Shown piece after piece: positions 45,210 through 54,907 of a stretch of 64,000 nucleotides of DNA. The stretch comes from JADJGC01 sp964576925 (GTDB taxonomy: Bacteria > Zixibacteria > MSB-5A5 > CAIYYT01): contig CAZNWJ010000004.1 in assembly GCA_964576925.1 (NCBI GenBank), forward strand, positions 124,001-188,000, in the 5' to 3' direction. Every line of letters begins with the position of its first letter. Position 1 is the stretch's first letter. The notes under the pieces were generated by a model. The model saw only the letters and a list, made by a program, of their open reading frames with translations, made no database searches and had not been told where the DNA came from. The position numbers and the translations under genes are program-made.

Positions 45210-45626
45210 GTGGCACAACTAAAGCGCATATTCCGCATTCGCCTTCATGATACCGATGCCGCGGGAATCCTTTTTTTCGCCCGCCAGTTGCATTTTGCGC
45301 ACGACACCTATGAAGAACTGCTCCGCGCGATCGGCTTTCCAATGGAACAGATTCTCGCTTCGGAATCGTTCTTTGTCCCCATCGTTCACACCGAAGCACA
45401 ATTTCATCTGAGCCTGCGAACCGGAGACGAAGTCGAAGCCGTAGTTACAATAGACCGGCTGGGAGATACCTCATACACGCTCGCCTACGAATTTTGCAAT
45501 AGCCTCGGCGAGGTCGCCGGTAGGGCCAGAACTGTCCATGTCACCGTTGATCGCCAAACCGGCAAAAAGGTATCGCTTCCGCTTCACCTGCGACAGGCAC
45601 TCGAGCGGTTTCGCGATTCTGCTTAA
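45210..45626 (+). CDS. menI: Hotdog thioesterase, likely DHNA-CoA hydrolase
   Basis: 138 aa, GTG start after AAAGGAAG. A 4-hydroxybenzoyl-CoA thioesterase/YbgC-like hotdog fold with the active-site segment HDTDAAGILFFARQ, then HFAHDTYEELL. It probably hydrolyses 1,4-dihydroxy-2-naphthoyl-CoA, the one menaquinone step not covered by the neighbouring operon. The assignment depends on context; a general acyl-CoA thioesterase is possible. It is convergent with menE and the two overlap by 4 nt. Confidence 0.75.
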   Translation: MAQLKRIFRIRLHDTDAAGILFFARQLHFAHDTYEELLRAIGFPMEQILASESFFVPIVHTEAQFHLSLRTGDEVEAVVTIDRLGDTSYTLAYEFCNSLGEVAGRARTVHVTVDRQTGKKVSLPLHLRQALERFRDSA

Positions 45627-47104
45627 GTCGGCAGCCCGCCGTCCAGCTCGCCAACTATCTTCTGCAATTGAGAGAGATCGACTTTTCCGAGGACAGTCCG
45701 GGGCAATTCTTGCATGCGAATGATTCGGTCGGGAATAGCCATCCTGGCCAGGCGCTCCGAGAGAAAGCCACGCAATCCAATAACGAATTCTGGGTTCTCG
45801 ATCGTCGTTTCGATGACCAGAAGTGGCCGCTGCCCCCATCTTTCATCCGATACGGCGACGCAGGCGGCTGCCGAAATTCCTGGATAATCCAGCACCGCGC
45901 GTTCGATCTCTTCCGGGAAGATGTTCTCGCCTCCGGAAATAAACATCCGGTCGCGTCTGCCGACGACAGTCAAGTAGCCTTCATCGTCAAGAAACCCAAC
46001 ATCACCAGTGGCAAACCAGCCGTCTGTTGCCAGAAAAGATCCGGATAGTCCCACGTAGCCTTTGAATAGCACCTCTCCGCTAACCAAGATGTTGCCGGGA
46101 GTATGTGAAGCAACTGCGGCTCCCGAATCATCGACGATTCGAATCCGCCGATAGTTCAGCAATTTGCCGCTGGTGCTCATGCGGCTGGCAGGATCGCCGG
46201 GGTGCGTCGCTGTTACTTGCGAGGCCGATTCTGTCATGCCGTAGCTTGTAACGATTGGCGCCCTGAGAGTCAACGCTCGCCTCATGAGGGATTCGGGTAC
46301 GGCCGCTCCGCCCAATAGGATAGCTTTGAGCGAGTCTGGAAATGCCCGGTCTCCTCTATCGACAAGCAAGTCGTGGAGCATGGTTGGCACGAGGGAAAGG
46401 TGGGAGAGTTCATTGTGGTCAATTCGCGCATTGGTTCGCTGCGCATCGAACTTCGCATCAATGAAGACCGATGCCCCGGCTATGAAGGATCGGAAGAGAA
46501 TCCCCAGGCCACCGACATGGCAGAGTGGCAGAGCCAGATGCCAGCAATCGCCGGGCGCCACGCGAATATTCTCGTTGGAGCCGATCGCACTGTAATAGAG
46601 GTTTCCGAGTGAAAGCTGCACGCCCTTGGGAGTCCCGCCCGAACCCGAAGTGAAACAGATCGTGCAGAGCTGCTCAGAATCCAATTCAGGCTTCGGGCTT
46701 GAGTGGACATTCCCCGGCGCTACCGACTGAAGCCTCTTCGTCAGGGGGATGGCTCGCACACCAAGATTCTGCGCCGGCCTTGAATATTCGTCATCGTGAA
46801 ACACGATGCTCGCACCGGCCTGCTGCACTTGCGCTGCCAGCGTTGTTGCTGACTGCCTCGGATTTAGCGGCACCGCTGTCACGCCCAATCGAAACATCGC
46901 CCACAGCAAAACAACGTAGTCGAGCGAGTTTGCTGCGAGGATTGCCGCCTTCGAACCGGCAACCAAGTTATCCCGTAATGCGCCTGCAAGAGAAGTAACC
47001 GCCACATCAAGCTGGCTGTAACTCAGCGTTTTCTCGACGGTTCTGATGGCGATGATTTCGCCGCTGCGAATGGCGTGATTGCGAATGGGGCACTTAATCT
47101 TCAT
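45623..47104 (-). CDS. menE: o-Succinylbenzoate-CoA ligase
   Basis: 493 aa from the ATG at 47104; an in-frame TTG lies two codons upstream. Adenylate-forming enzyme: P-loop-like TICFTSGSGGTPKGV, YGMTESASQV, then TGDVGFLDDEGYLTVVGRRD, MFISGGENIFPEEIE, and a C-terminal catalytic Lys in VLGKVDLSQL. It activates o-succinylbenzoate with ATP and CoA. Last gene of the menaquinone operon; its start overlaps the end of menC by 11 nt. Confidence 0.9.
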   Translation of the reverse strand: MKIKCPIRNHAIRSGEIIAIRTVEKTLSYSQLDVAVTSLAGALRDNLVAGSKAAILAANSLDYVVLLWAMFRLGVTAVPLNPRQSATTLAAQVQQAGASIVFHDDEYSRPAQNLGVRAIPLTKRLQSVAPGNVHSSPKPELDSEQLCTICFTSGSGGTPKGVQLSLGNLYYSAIGSNENIRVAPGDCWHLALPLCHVGGLGILFRSFIAGASVFIDAKFDAQRTNARIDHNELSHLSLVPTMLHDLLVDRGDRAFPDSLKAILLGGAAVPESLMRRALTLRAPIVTSYGMTESASQVTATHPGDPASRMSTSGKLLNYRRIRIVDDSGAAVASHTPGNILVSGEVLFKGYVGLSGSFLATDGWFATGDVGFLDDEGYLTVVGRRDRMFISGGENIFPEEIERAVLDYPGISAAACVAVSDERWGQRPLLVIETTIENPEFVIGLRGFLSERLARMAIPDRIIRMQELPRTVLGKVDLSQLQKIVGELDGGLPT

Positions 47105-48227
47105 AGGCAATAGACTTCAGCGAATGTCGGGCAGCACCTGTCAACGAGATGCCGAGTCCCGTTGCATCTCCAGGTGACAGCAGCGCGCCGGTGCGACAAA
47201 AACCCGGTTCAACCAACGTGTCTGTCAGCAATTCGAGCGTGTCGAGCCCGCAGGCTGTTGCGCCAAGCCGCGCGGCAAGTGCGAGATGAAATATGGCCGA
47301 TATCCCGATGCCGGTATCCAATGCCGAAGTCACGACGCACTTGCTGCCTTCACGTTGCAGCCACTCGATCAACTCGAGACCTCTGGAGAGGCCGCCAATC
47401 ACCGGCGGTTTGATGATCGCAACATCCGAGGGAAAGGGCACTCGCGATTCATAATGCTGCTGCACCCAGGGCGGCAACGATTCGTCCAAGGCGATTAAGA
47501 TCGCGGAAGACCGGCGCAGTCGGGCAAGATCCGCCCACGAGGGCTTGGCCAGCGGCTCTTCAATATACTCGATGCTGAAACCAACCACCTGCTCCAGGAA
47601 CGAATTTGCAGTCTTGAAATCCCAAGCCCGATTGGCATCAAGCCGGATCAGAGAGTCAGTGCCAACCGACGCGCTCACAATTTGCAGACGCCTGACGTCT
47701 TCCTGAATTTCTCGACCACCAACTTTGAGCTTAAACGTCCGATAGCCTTCAGAGTACTTGCTTCTCGCCGATTCTTCGATCTCGCTTTCTGTGCCCGTCA
47801 ACACGGCATTGACCGACAAACTGGTGGACGAAGCGGCATTGATCCAGCGGGCTGCCGGAGTGTGAGCGGCTTTCGACGCCAAATCGAGCAGGGCGCTTTC
47901 CAAGCCAAAGCGCACTGAAGCGGGTAGAGCATTTGGCGCATCCAGTGAACTGATTGACAATGACAGTTCCGACCACGCCTTCGGAATCGCAGCACCAACG
48001 ACACTCTTCACCGAAGCCAGAACAGCAGTCCGTGCTTCTTTCAAGGTCTCCCGGCTGAAACCGGGCAAGGGAGCGATTTCTCCGAGGCCGGATAGTCCAT
48101 TTGTGGACTCGAGTTCGATAATCAGTCCGCTGCGACTGGAAAATACTTGTCCCGAAGTCGCGAAGGGGCGGCGAAATGGAACTGAATACTCGAAGAGCTG
48201 TGCAGACTTTATGCGCGTACGACCCAC
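47094..48227 (-). CDS. menC: o-Succinylbenzoate synthase
   Basis: 377 aa from a GTG at 48227, chosen because the frame upstream only continues over menA. The homologous part begins at RIKSAQLFEYSVPFRRPF. Enolase-superfamily enzyme that dehydrates SHCHC to o-succinylbenzoate. Residues expected for the active site are seen: KxK in RTFKLKVGG, metal ligands in RLDANRAW, EYIEEPL and ALDESL, and IKPPVIGG. It overlaps menA by 19 nt. The exact start is uncertain. Confidence 0.88.
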   Translation of the reverse strand: MGRTRIKSAQLFEYSVPFRRPFATSGQVFSSRSGLIIELESTNGLSGLGEIAPLPGFSRETLKEARTAVLASVKSVVGAAIPKAWSELSLSISSLDAPNALPASVRFGLESALLDLASKAAHTPAARWINAASSTSLSVNAVLTGTESEIEESARSKYSEGYRTFKLKVGGREIQEDVRRLQIVSASVGTDSLIRLDANRAWDFKTANSFLEQVVGFSIEYIEEPLAKPSWADLARLRRSSAILIALDESLPPWVQQHYESRVPFPSDVAIIKPPVIGGLSRGLELIEWLQREGSKCVVTSALDTGIGISAIFHLALAARLGATACGLDTLELLTDTLVEPGFCRTGALLSPGDATGLGISLTGAARHSLKSIAYED

Positions 48228-49108
48228 CCGAGCGAAAAGAGAACTCCATATAGAGCAAGCAACTTGCCCGTATTTGCGAGCGTCTCGTTCAAGACGACAC
48301 CTTCGCGTTGTGCCAGCGTGCGTATCAGGATGATTCCAGGAATCACGATTATCGAGGCCAGCATCGCCCAATGATGTTGAGCCGTGACCAGACAGTGCAG
48401 AATCGGAACAAGCGCAGCGCCCATGACAAGAACCCCATACTGCGCAACCGAAAAGCCTCGGCCGAAACGCACGGCCAGGGTCTTCTTGCCGGCAGCGCGG
48501 TCGGTCGGCAGATCGCGAGTATTGTTGACGACCAAGATAGCTGTCGAGAGCATCCCCGGCGCCAGACCGGCGATAAGTGCATCCGCCGTGATCGTCTGCG
48601 CAGAAACGAAGTACGTGCCGCCAACGGCGACCGGGCCAAAGAATATCAACACGAAAATATCACCGAGTCCGTTGTAGCCGAGCGGGAAAGGTCCGCCGGT
48701 GTACAATACACCGAAGAGAATCGAGGCCAGACCAATGATCACAATCGGCCAGCCGCCGCGAACCACGAGATAAACTCCGATCAGGAACGCCAGCGAGAAC
48801 GCCAGAATCGTCGCGTTGCGCATTCGCTGCGGCGTGACCAAACCAGCCTGCGTCATGCGCAGCGGACCGAGCCGGTCTTCTGTATCGACCGCCTGCGTGT
48901 GATCAAAGTAGTCGTTGGCGAAGTTAGTTCCGATCTGGATCAAAAGCGCTCCCAGAAGGGCGGCGATCAGCGACGGCCAATGGGCAGCCTGGTCGGCGAA
49001 AGCCAATGCAGCACCGATCACCACCGGTGTTGCCGCCGCGGGCAGAGTCTTCGGGCGCGCCGCCAGAAGCCAGATCTGCGGTCTAGTAAGACTTCGGGGC
49101 GCCGTCAT
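48209..49108 (-). CDS. menA: 1,4-Dihydroxy-2-naphthoate prenyltransferase
   Basis: 299 aa integral membrane UbiA-family enzyme with about eight hydrophobic helices. The prenyl diphosphate site is visible in NFANDYFDHTQAVDTEDR (first Asp-rich motif), with a second loop around NNTRDLPTDRAAGKKTLAVR. It attaches the isoprenoid tail to DHNA. It lies 9 nt after menB and overlaps menC. Confidence 0.93.
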   Translation of the reverse strand: MTAPRSLTRPQIWLLAARPKTLPAAATPVVIGAALAFADQAAHWPSLIAALLGALLIQIGTNFANDYFDHTQAVDTEDRLGPLRMTQAGLVTPQRMRNATILAFSLAFLIGVYLVVRGGWPIVIIGLASILFGVLYTGGPFPLGYNGLGDIFVLIFFGPVAVGGTYFVSAQTITADALIAGLAPGMLSTAILVVNNTRDLPTDRAAGKKTLAVRFGRGFSVAQYGVLVMGAALVPILHCLVTAQHHWAMLASIIVIPGIILIRTLAQREGVVLNETLANTGKLLALYGVLFSLGWVVRA

Positions 49109-49117
49109 CGGTCACCG

Positions 49118-49939
49118 TCAGGGATTGCGCTTGAACTTGCGAAAATCGGGTTTGCGCTTTTCGACGAAGGCGTTGCGGCCTTCCTGCGCCTCGGGGGTCA
49201 TGTAATACATCATGGTGGCATTGCCGGCAAGCTCCTGCAGCCCCGCCTGTCCGTCGCAGTCGGCATTGAGCGCGGCTTTCAGACAACGCAAGGCCAGGGG
49301 ACTGTTGGCGAGAATCTCCCGACACCACTGGATCGTTTCCGCTTCGAGTTGCTCGTACGGAACGACCCGATTGACCAGCCCCATCTCGAGCGCCTGTTGA
49401 GCGTCGTACTGCCGACAGAGAAACCAGATCTCGCGCGCTTTCTTCTGTCCGACGATTCGCGCCATATAGCTGGCGCCGTAACCCCCGTCAAAAGAACCCA
49501 CCTTGGGGCCGGTCTGCCCAAAACGCGCATTGTCGGCAGCGATCGTCAGGTCGCACATCAAGTGAAGCACATGGCCGCCGCCGATCGCATAGCCCGCGAC
49601 CATGGCAATGACCGGTTTCGGGAGCGTACGAATCTGCCGCTGGAGATCGAGAACGTTCAGACGATGAACGCCACTGTCGTCTTTGTAACCCGAGTCGCCC
49701 CGGATTTTCTGGTCGCCGCCGGAACAGAAGGCCTCTTTGCCTTTGCCGGTAAGGATGACGACGCCAATATCCGAATCCTCGCGGGCATCGGCGAAGGCGC
49801 GCTCCATTTCCGTGACTGTGAGCGGCCGGAACGCATTGCGGACCTGCGGGCGATTGATCGTGATCCGGGCAATTCCCTCCGCCTTATCATATTCGATGTC
49901 GGTATAGTTACCGGCTTTGATCCACTTGATATCGGTCAT
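49118..49939 (-). CDS. menB: 1,4-Dihydroxy-2-naphthoyl-CoA synthase
   Basis: 273 aa crotonase-fold enzyme of the MenB length. Motifs: ITINRPQVRNAFRPLTV, FCSGGDQKIRGD (loop typical of MenB), GYAIGGGHVLHLMCDLTIA, GQTGPKVGSFDGGYGA and YDAQQALEMGLVNRVVP. It closes the naphthoyl ring from o-succinylbenzoyl-CoA. It lies 12 nt after menH in the operon. Confidence 0.95.
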   Translation of the reverse strand: MTDIKWIKAGNYTDIEYDKAEGIARITINRPQVRNAFRPLTVTEMERAFADAREDSDIGVVILTGKGKEAFCSGGDQKIRGDSGYKDDSGVHRLNVLDLQRQIRTLPKPVIAMVAGYAIGGGHVLHLMCDLTIAADNARFGQTGPKVGSFDGGYGASYMARIVGQKKAREIWFLCRQYDAQQALEMGLVNRVVPYEQLEAETIQWCREILANSPLALRCLKAALNADCDGQAGLQELAGNATMMYYMTPEAQEGRNAFVEKRKPDFRKFKRNP

Positions 49940-49951
49940 CTCTCGATCATC

Positions 49952-50764
49952 CTATGTCTTCGAAGTGCGATAAACATGCTCGTGCAGGAATCGTTGCAGC
50001 GTCGTCAAGAACGCCTCCGGCTGCTCGAGATGGGTGTTGTGTCCCGCGTTGCCGATCATCTTCCATTCGCAGAACGGAAGCGCTTCCGACATGATCCGGT
50101 TGATGCGGCAAAACTTGTGGTCAAGCGCGCCGGTCAACAACAACGTCGGTAAATGCAATTGCGGCAGTTTTTCCCAGAGCGACGGCTGACGTCCCGTCGA
50201 GAGTCCCTGCAACGCCTCGGCCAATCCTTCGCAATTGTGCACGGAGTGCCTTTTCTTGAGCTGCTCGAGCCGCGCCGAATTGCGCGAAAGCGATTCAAAC
50301 AGCGGCGCGCGATACCACTCGTCGAGAAACTTCTCAAGGCCTTGAACCCGCAGGTTGTAGGCACGGTCATCGTCGAGCGCAATCCTGACCCGTCGTTCGT
50401 ACTCGTCATCGATGCCGGGCCCGCCGCTCTCAAGCACTAGACCTTCGAATTTCTCCGGATGCTTGAGCGCGACATATAATGCCAGTCTAGCGCCCATCGA
50501 GTAGCCCACCAAGGTCGTGTGCTTGAGCTCGTGCTTGTCGATAAACTTGATCAGATCGCAGCCGACTGACTCCATACTGATACTCCCCTTGCGCAGGGGA
50601 AAGCCGTTATGCCCGTGACCCGGCAAGTCCGGCGCAATGCAGTAGTAGTCACTTGCGAGGTGTGAGAAATACGGCTGCCAGTCTTCTGCCAGACCCATGA
50701 AACCGTGCAGGAAGATCAGGGCAGGCTGACGCTTGTTGCCGTGGGCGAGGTACGACCAGTCCAT
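49952..50764 (-). CDS. menH: SHCHC synthase, alpha/beta hydrolase
   Basis: 270 aa. Alpha/beta hydrolase with FLHGFMGLAEDW, nucleophile Ser in VGYSMGARLALY, acid in LLLTGALDHKF and His in IGNAGHNTHLEQP. The place between menD and menB supports 2-succinyl-6-hydroxy-2,4-cyclohexadiene-1-carboxylate synthase rather than a general hydrolase. It starts 4 nt after the menD stop. Confidence 0.9.
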   Translation of the reverse strand: MDWSYLAHGNKRQPALIFLHGFMGLAEDWQPYFSHLASDYYCIAPDLPGHGHNGFPLRKGSISMESVGCDLIKFIDKHELKHTTLVGYSMGARLALYVALKHPEKFEGLVLESGGPGIDDEYERRVRIALDDDRAYNLRVQGLEKFLDEWYRAPLFESLSRNSARLEQLKKRHSVHNCEGLAEALQGLSTGRQPSLWEKLPQLHLPTLLLTGALDHKFCRINRIMSEALPFCEWKMIGNAGHNTHLEQPEAFLTTLQRFLHEHVYRTSKT

Positions 50765-50768
50765 ACTA

Positions 50769-52538
50769 TCAGGAATTTACCAATTCATCGAGCCGCCGTA
50801 AAGCCTTCTCTTCAACGCGAATCCAGAGCTTGCGCAGCCACTCGACCTCGGTTTCGCGCGAGGTTCTGATCTCGATCAACGCCGGCTTTCTCGATTTCTG
50901 CGCCGCCCGGTAGACAGTTGCGAAGTCTTTGAGAGTCCTGGGCTCGTGATATTTGATGTTGAACAGCTCGGCTGCGGCTCGAAATGTCAAGCCGTGCGGC
51001 GTACCGAAATAGGGCTCGAACATCTCGCCGACCTTGGCAATAGGCAGGTGCGAGAAAATCCCTCCGCCGTCGTTATTGAAGCAGATCACCACCACCGGCT
51101 GCGGATTTGAGCGTAGCAGCGCCAGTGAATTGAGATCATGCAGCAGGGCGAGATCTCCGAGTAGAAGAGTCGTCGCGGCACTTGAACCGCAGGCGAATCC
51201 GGCGGCGGTGGCAACCGTGCCGTCGATGCCGTTGACGCCGCGATTGGCTGAAACCAGCGCAGCCACTCCGCCGGCTGCGGCAGCCATCTCTGCCAATCGT
51301 ACCGGCATGCTGGCGGCGAGGAATAAACAGGAGGCGGACTTAAGCGCCAGGAACGCAATGGTCAATTCGTGCAATTCGGCTGACTTGACATTCGACAGCG
51401 GCTCCAATAACTCCACCGCCAGGGCGTCGAGCGATTGAAAGTGTGCGAGAAGTCCCGACGTTTTCTCCTGAACGTTCTCTTTCAGGGCGGCTGCGATGGC
51501 GGCAGGATCGGCAACGATACGCAATCCGGTTCGATGCACTGGGTCGATTCGCCGGGGAGTCTCCGCTACTACGATCCACTGAGCGCCGGATTCGTTGAGA
51601 TATTGCATGGTCGCCTTCGAAATCGGTGCACGGTCGAATTGCAGAATCAAGTCCGGCCGGAGGCGCCGCGCAATCGCCTCGCTGCGCAGATAAAGATCGT
51701 AGTGCGCAATTGTCCTTTGCCCGGGGCGATCTGATGCCCGCAAGCCCGAAGTACTCTCCGCAAGCAGGGGCCACTGAAGTCTACCGGCCAAATCCGCGAT
51801 CGCCTCGGCAGCGCGGCCTGTCAATCCACAACCGGCGACGATGACGCCACGCTTTGCGCTATTGATTTGCTCGGCAAGCAGCGCGATTTCGCTGTCGGCA
51901 ATTGCCAAGTGCGGCCTGGAATACACCGTGAACGGAGTACTTCTTGTTAGCCAATCCTCCACCGGCTTGAGATACTGCCCAAAATCCTTCTCCAACCCGA
52001 TCGGCGCCAGCGGCTCGCGAAATGGACAATTCAAGTGAACCGGACCAGGGTCTGGTCCCAGCGAATGGGCGACAGCTGTATCGACGGTAGATAACAACAG
52101 CTGCGGTCCGACTTCTGCTGTCGGCGTCGGGACATCAAAGAACCGGCGTACCTGCGATCCGAAGAGATTTATCTGGTCGATCGTTTGCGATGCACCCGTA
52201 TCACGAAGTTCAGGCGGGCGATCGGCTGTCAGGACGATCAGCGGCACTCCAGAGTAGTTGGCCTCGACGACGGCAGGAAAGAAATTCGCGGCGGCGGTAC
52301 CGCTCGTGCACAGCACTGCAGCCGGGCGGCCGGTCGCTTTGGCGTATCCGAGCGCGTAAAAGGCTGCACCGCGCTCATCGAAGTGGACAGTCTTGGTACA
52401 ACGCGAATTCTCGGCCACCGCGAGCGCCAGCGGCGCGGAGCGCGAACCCGGCGAGACGACAAAGTGGTCGACACCGCAGCGAACGAGTTCTTCAATGAGC
52501 AGCCGCCCCCAGACCTGATTCAGCGACGTCGCTTTCAT
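50769..52538 (-). CDS. menD: SEPHCHC synthase (thiamine diphosphate enzyme)
   Basis: 589 aa from the ATG at 52538, which overlaps the menF stop (ATGA); the longer frame adds only sequence inside menF. Motifs: VVSPGSRSAPLALAVAE, HFDERGAAFYALGYAKATGR, TSGTAAANFFPAVVEA, and the late FNNDGGGIFSHLPIA. It joins isochorismate to 2-oxoglutarate with loss of CO2, the committed step. Confidence 0.93.
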   Translation of the reverse strand: MKATSLNQVWGRLLIEELVRCGVDHFVVSPGSRSAPLALAVAENSRCTKTVHFDERGAAFYALGYAKATGRPAAVLCTSGTAAANFFPAVVEANYSGVPLIVLTADRPPELRDTGASQTIDQINLFGSQVRRFFDVPTPTAEVGPQLLLSTVDTAVAHSLGPDPGPVHLNCPFREPLAPIGLEKDFGQYLKPVEDWLTRSTPFTVYSRPHLAIADSEIALLAEQINSAKRGVIVAGCGLTGRAAEAIADLAGRLQWPLLAESTSGLRASDRPGQRTIAHYDLYLRSEAIARRLRPDLILQFDRAPISKATMQYLNESGAQWIVVAETPRRIDPVHRTGLRIVADPAAIAAALKENVQEKTSGLLAHFQSLDALAVELLEPLSNVKSAELHELTIAFLALKSASCLFLAASMPVRLAEMAAAAGGVAALVSANRGVNGIDGTVATAAGFACGSSAATTLLLGDLALLHDLNSLALLRSNPQPVVVICFNNDGGGIFSHLPIAKVGEMFEPYFGTPHGLTFRAAAELFNIKYHEPRTLKDFATVYRAAQKSRKPALIEIRTSRETEVEWLRKLWIRVEEKALRRLDELVNS

Positions 52539-53938
52539 GCCGCGCCTCCCAGCAGGACTTCCAGCGATCCCTGCAACTTCTGCTCGAGTTCCAGCCACTC
52601 GATGTCGGGATCTGATCCGGCAACAATCCCTGCGCCGGCGTAAAGATTGACAGACGCGCCGCTGATCAACGCCGAACGCAGGGCCACGCAGACGTCCACA
52701 TGATCGGGAAACACCACGCCGAGCGGCCCGGAGTAGTAGCCGCGATCAAACGGCTCCAGTTGACGCAGCGAAAGCATCGCCTGGTCGCGCGGAGTGCCGC
52801 AAACTGCGGGCGTGGGGTGAAGTGCCTCAAGGACCTCAATCGGAGAGGTCCCGGGCCGCAGTCGGGCCACGATCGGGGAAATCAAGTGCTGAACGCGCTG
52901 GAGCTTGACGATCTGCGGTGTGGACATCGCAGCGACGCTTTCAGACAGCGGCTGCAGTCCGGCCACGATCCCGTCGACCACGAACTTGTGTTCGCGATTG
53001 TCCTTGCGACTCTCCTGCAAGAGGCGGGCGAGTTGCTCGTCCGTGGCCGTACTCTGTCCGCGCGGAACCGTTCCGGCAACGGCTTCCGACTCTACGCGAT
53101 CGCTGGCGGCGCGGAATAGCCGTTCCGGCGATGCCCCGACAAATGCGGAGATCGCGGTTGGGGCGAACAGATAGCGATATACCTGCCCTTTGCCAGCGAG
53201 TGCTTTCAAGAACCCGTACGGGTCGATCGGCTGCGAAAACTCAAGCGCCGTGCGACGCGCGAGCACGACCTTCTGCAGCGCAGCCATCTCGATTTCCCTC
53301 AGGATATTGCGGCAGCCGTCGTTCCATTCCGCGCGGTCGGGCCGGTCACGTCGACTCAACAGGTTCGGTCGTTCCCCTGCAGGCTTCTTGCTGTCGTCTC
53401 TTTCGCCAAGCATTAGTTCAAGTTGCGCCAGGATCGGCGCTGATTCCTGTCCGGGTCGCAGCGCAATCACTCCCGAGTACTTCTCATCGCGTCGGCACAA
53501 TGTGATGCTCGGTAATTGCCACCACAGATCGGGAAAATCGCTCCAGTCCTTGCCGGCGTATCGTCCGGAGTTGTCGAATCGACCCCCTATGAAAAGCGCT
53601 GCCCCTGTCGCGGCAGGGTAATTGCACACCAAGTCAGTAAACTGCTTATAGCCGGACGCCATGCTGAGCTGTTGGACGTTCATCGCCTGGCCCACGCCGC
53701 AGACCTCGATGCGGTGTTCGCGGTCGTGCCAGTACGATTTTGGGAAAACGGCAGCGTGTTGCAGACAGTCGATGAGATTGACTGTCGGCAACTCAAAACT
53801 CTGAAGATAGACAGATTCAGATTCTGATGTGAAAGCAGTCGGCAAGTGCGCGGCAAGCGATCGCATCAGGTCGGACAAGTCGGACTGCGGGAGGCTCGTA
53901 ATCTGATCAGCGGTCTGGGAGTCGCGAATGGGCGTCAT
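52535..53938 (-). CDS. menF: Isochorismate synthase
   Basis: 467 aa chorismate-binding enzyme. C-terminal signature: LFAPTAISAFVGASPERLFR, ESEAVAGTVPRG, EHKFVVDGI, LHPTPAVCGTPRDQA, and FDRGYYSGPLGVV. It converts chorismate to isochorismate. The ATG lies 3 nt after the stop of the DAHP synthase gene, so the two are tightly coupled. Overlaps menD by 4 nt. Confidence 0.92.
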   Translation of the reverse strand: MTPIRDSQTADQITSLPQSDLSDLMRSLAAHLPTAFTSESESVYLQSFELPTVNLIDCLQHAAVFPKSYWHDREHRIEVCGVGQAMNVQQLSMASGYKQFTDLVCNYPAATGAALFIGGRFDNSGRYAGKDWSDFPDLWWQLPSITLCRRDEKYSGVIALRPGQESAPILAQLELMLGERDDSKKPAGERPNLLSRRDRPDRAEWNDGCRNILREIEMAALQKVVLARRTALEFSQPIDPYGFLKALAGKGQVYRYLFAPTAISAFVGASPERLFRAASDRVESEAVAGTVPRGQSTATDEQLARLLQESRKDNREHKFVVDGIVAGLQPLSESVAAMSTPQIVKLQRVQHLISPIVARLRPGTSPIEVLEALHPTPAVCGTPRDQAMLSLRQLEPFDRGYYSGPLGVVFPDHVDVCVALRSALISGASVNLYAGAGIVAGSDPDIEWLELEQKLQGSLEVLLGGAA

Positions 53939-53941
53939 CGC

Positions 53942-54907
53942 TTATGATGTCCGCCTGAGTGCGTAGTACTGCCGTGAGCGCTTCAGCAACGATGAAAACT
54001 GCTCGAGCGTCAACGCCTGACCGGCGTCCGAGAGCGCCAAGGGCGGCTGCGGGTGAACTTCGATCATGATACCGTCGGCTCCCGCTGCGACTGCCGCCAA
54101 TGCCAACGGCTCGACCAGGACAGAGCGCCCGGCAGCATGGGAGGCATCGGCAATCACCGGGTAGCTCGTTTGCTGTTGCGTAAGTATGATTGCGGCCAAA
54201 TCGAGCGTGTGCGCAATCTCCGGCTCAAAAGTGCGGACGCCGCGCTCGCACAAAATAATGCTATTGTTGCCGCCGCGACTGATGTATTCCGCCGCCGCCA
54301 ACCACTCGCGAATCGTCGCCGCCATGCCGCGTTTCAACAGGATCGGCTTGTTCACTGATCCGAGCGCGGTCAGCAGGGTGTAATTGAACATATTGCGCGA
54401 GCCGACCTGGAGTACGTCAGCATACTCTGACACGGTGTCGATTTGCGCCTGATCCATTACTTCGGTAACGACGAACATCCCGTACTTGTCTGCCGTCTCG
54501 CGCAACAGGCGCAGTCCGTTGACGCCGAGTCCCTGGAAAGAATCGACTCGCGTCCGCGGTTTATAGGCGCCACCCCGCAGGAAGCGCACACCCTGCTCCC
54601 AAAGCGATCGGGCTACGACGTTCAACTGCTCGGCATCCTCGACGGCGCAGGGCCCGGCGATGACGGTAAGTTGCTCGCGGTCGGTGAGCAGCGAATAACA
54701 ATCTCGCTCGCTGCCTCGCTGCAATGTCAGCCGCCCCTGCTCAAAACCCCGATTCTGAAACTGCTCGCGAATCTCTGGCGTGATCCGCCCCAATACTCGC
54801 ACGACTGTGTGATTGTGCTCCGACATCTCATAGTCGATGCCGAGCTGTTCCAGCATGGCAACAAATTCCTGCTTGCGCAAATCCGCGGCGCCGAAGCTGT
54901 AAATCAT
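53942..54907 (-). CDS. DAHP synthase, AroG type I-beta
   Basis: 321 aa from the ATG at 54907, overlapping the ubiE stop. An N-terminal ferredoxin-like regulatory part (about 1-75: KQEFVAMLEQLGIDYEMSEHNHTVVRVLG) precedes the catalytic barrel: VIAGPCAVE, LRGGAYKPRTRVDSFQGLG, PILLKRGMAATIREWLAAAE, IILCERGVRTFE and DASHAAGRS. It condenses phosphoenolpyruvate and erythrose 4-phosphate, the first step toward chorismate. Placement inside the menaquinone operon suggests it supplies chorismate for MenF. Confidence 0.92.
   Translation of the reverse strand: MIYSFGAADLRKQEFVAMLEQLGIDYEMSEHNHTVVRVLGRITPEIREQFQNRGFEQGRLTLQRGSERDCYSLLTDREQLTVIAGPCAVEDAEQLNVVARSLWEQGVRFLRGGAYKPRTRVDSFQGLGVNGLRLLRETADKYGMFVVTEVMDQAQIDTVSEYADVLQVGSRNMFNYTLLTALGSVNKPILLKRGMAATIREWLAAAEYISRGGNNSIILCERGVRTFEPEIAHTLDLAAIILTQQQTSYPVIADASHAAGRSVLVEPLALAAVAAGADGIMIEVHPQPPLALSDAGQALTLEQFSSLLKRSRQYYALRRTS

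Noticed and set aside
48308..50152. A 614-codon plus-strand frame across menA, menB and menH
   Set aside because: Antisense shadow of three well-supported men genes. Its translation is rich in Arg, Asp and Gln with no motif.
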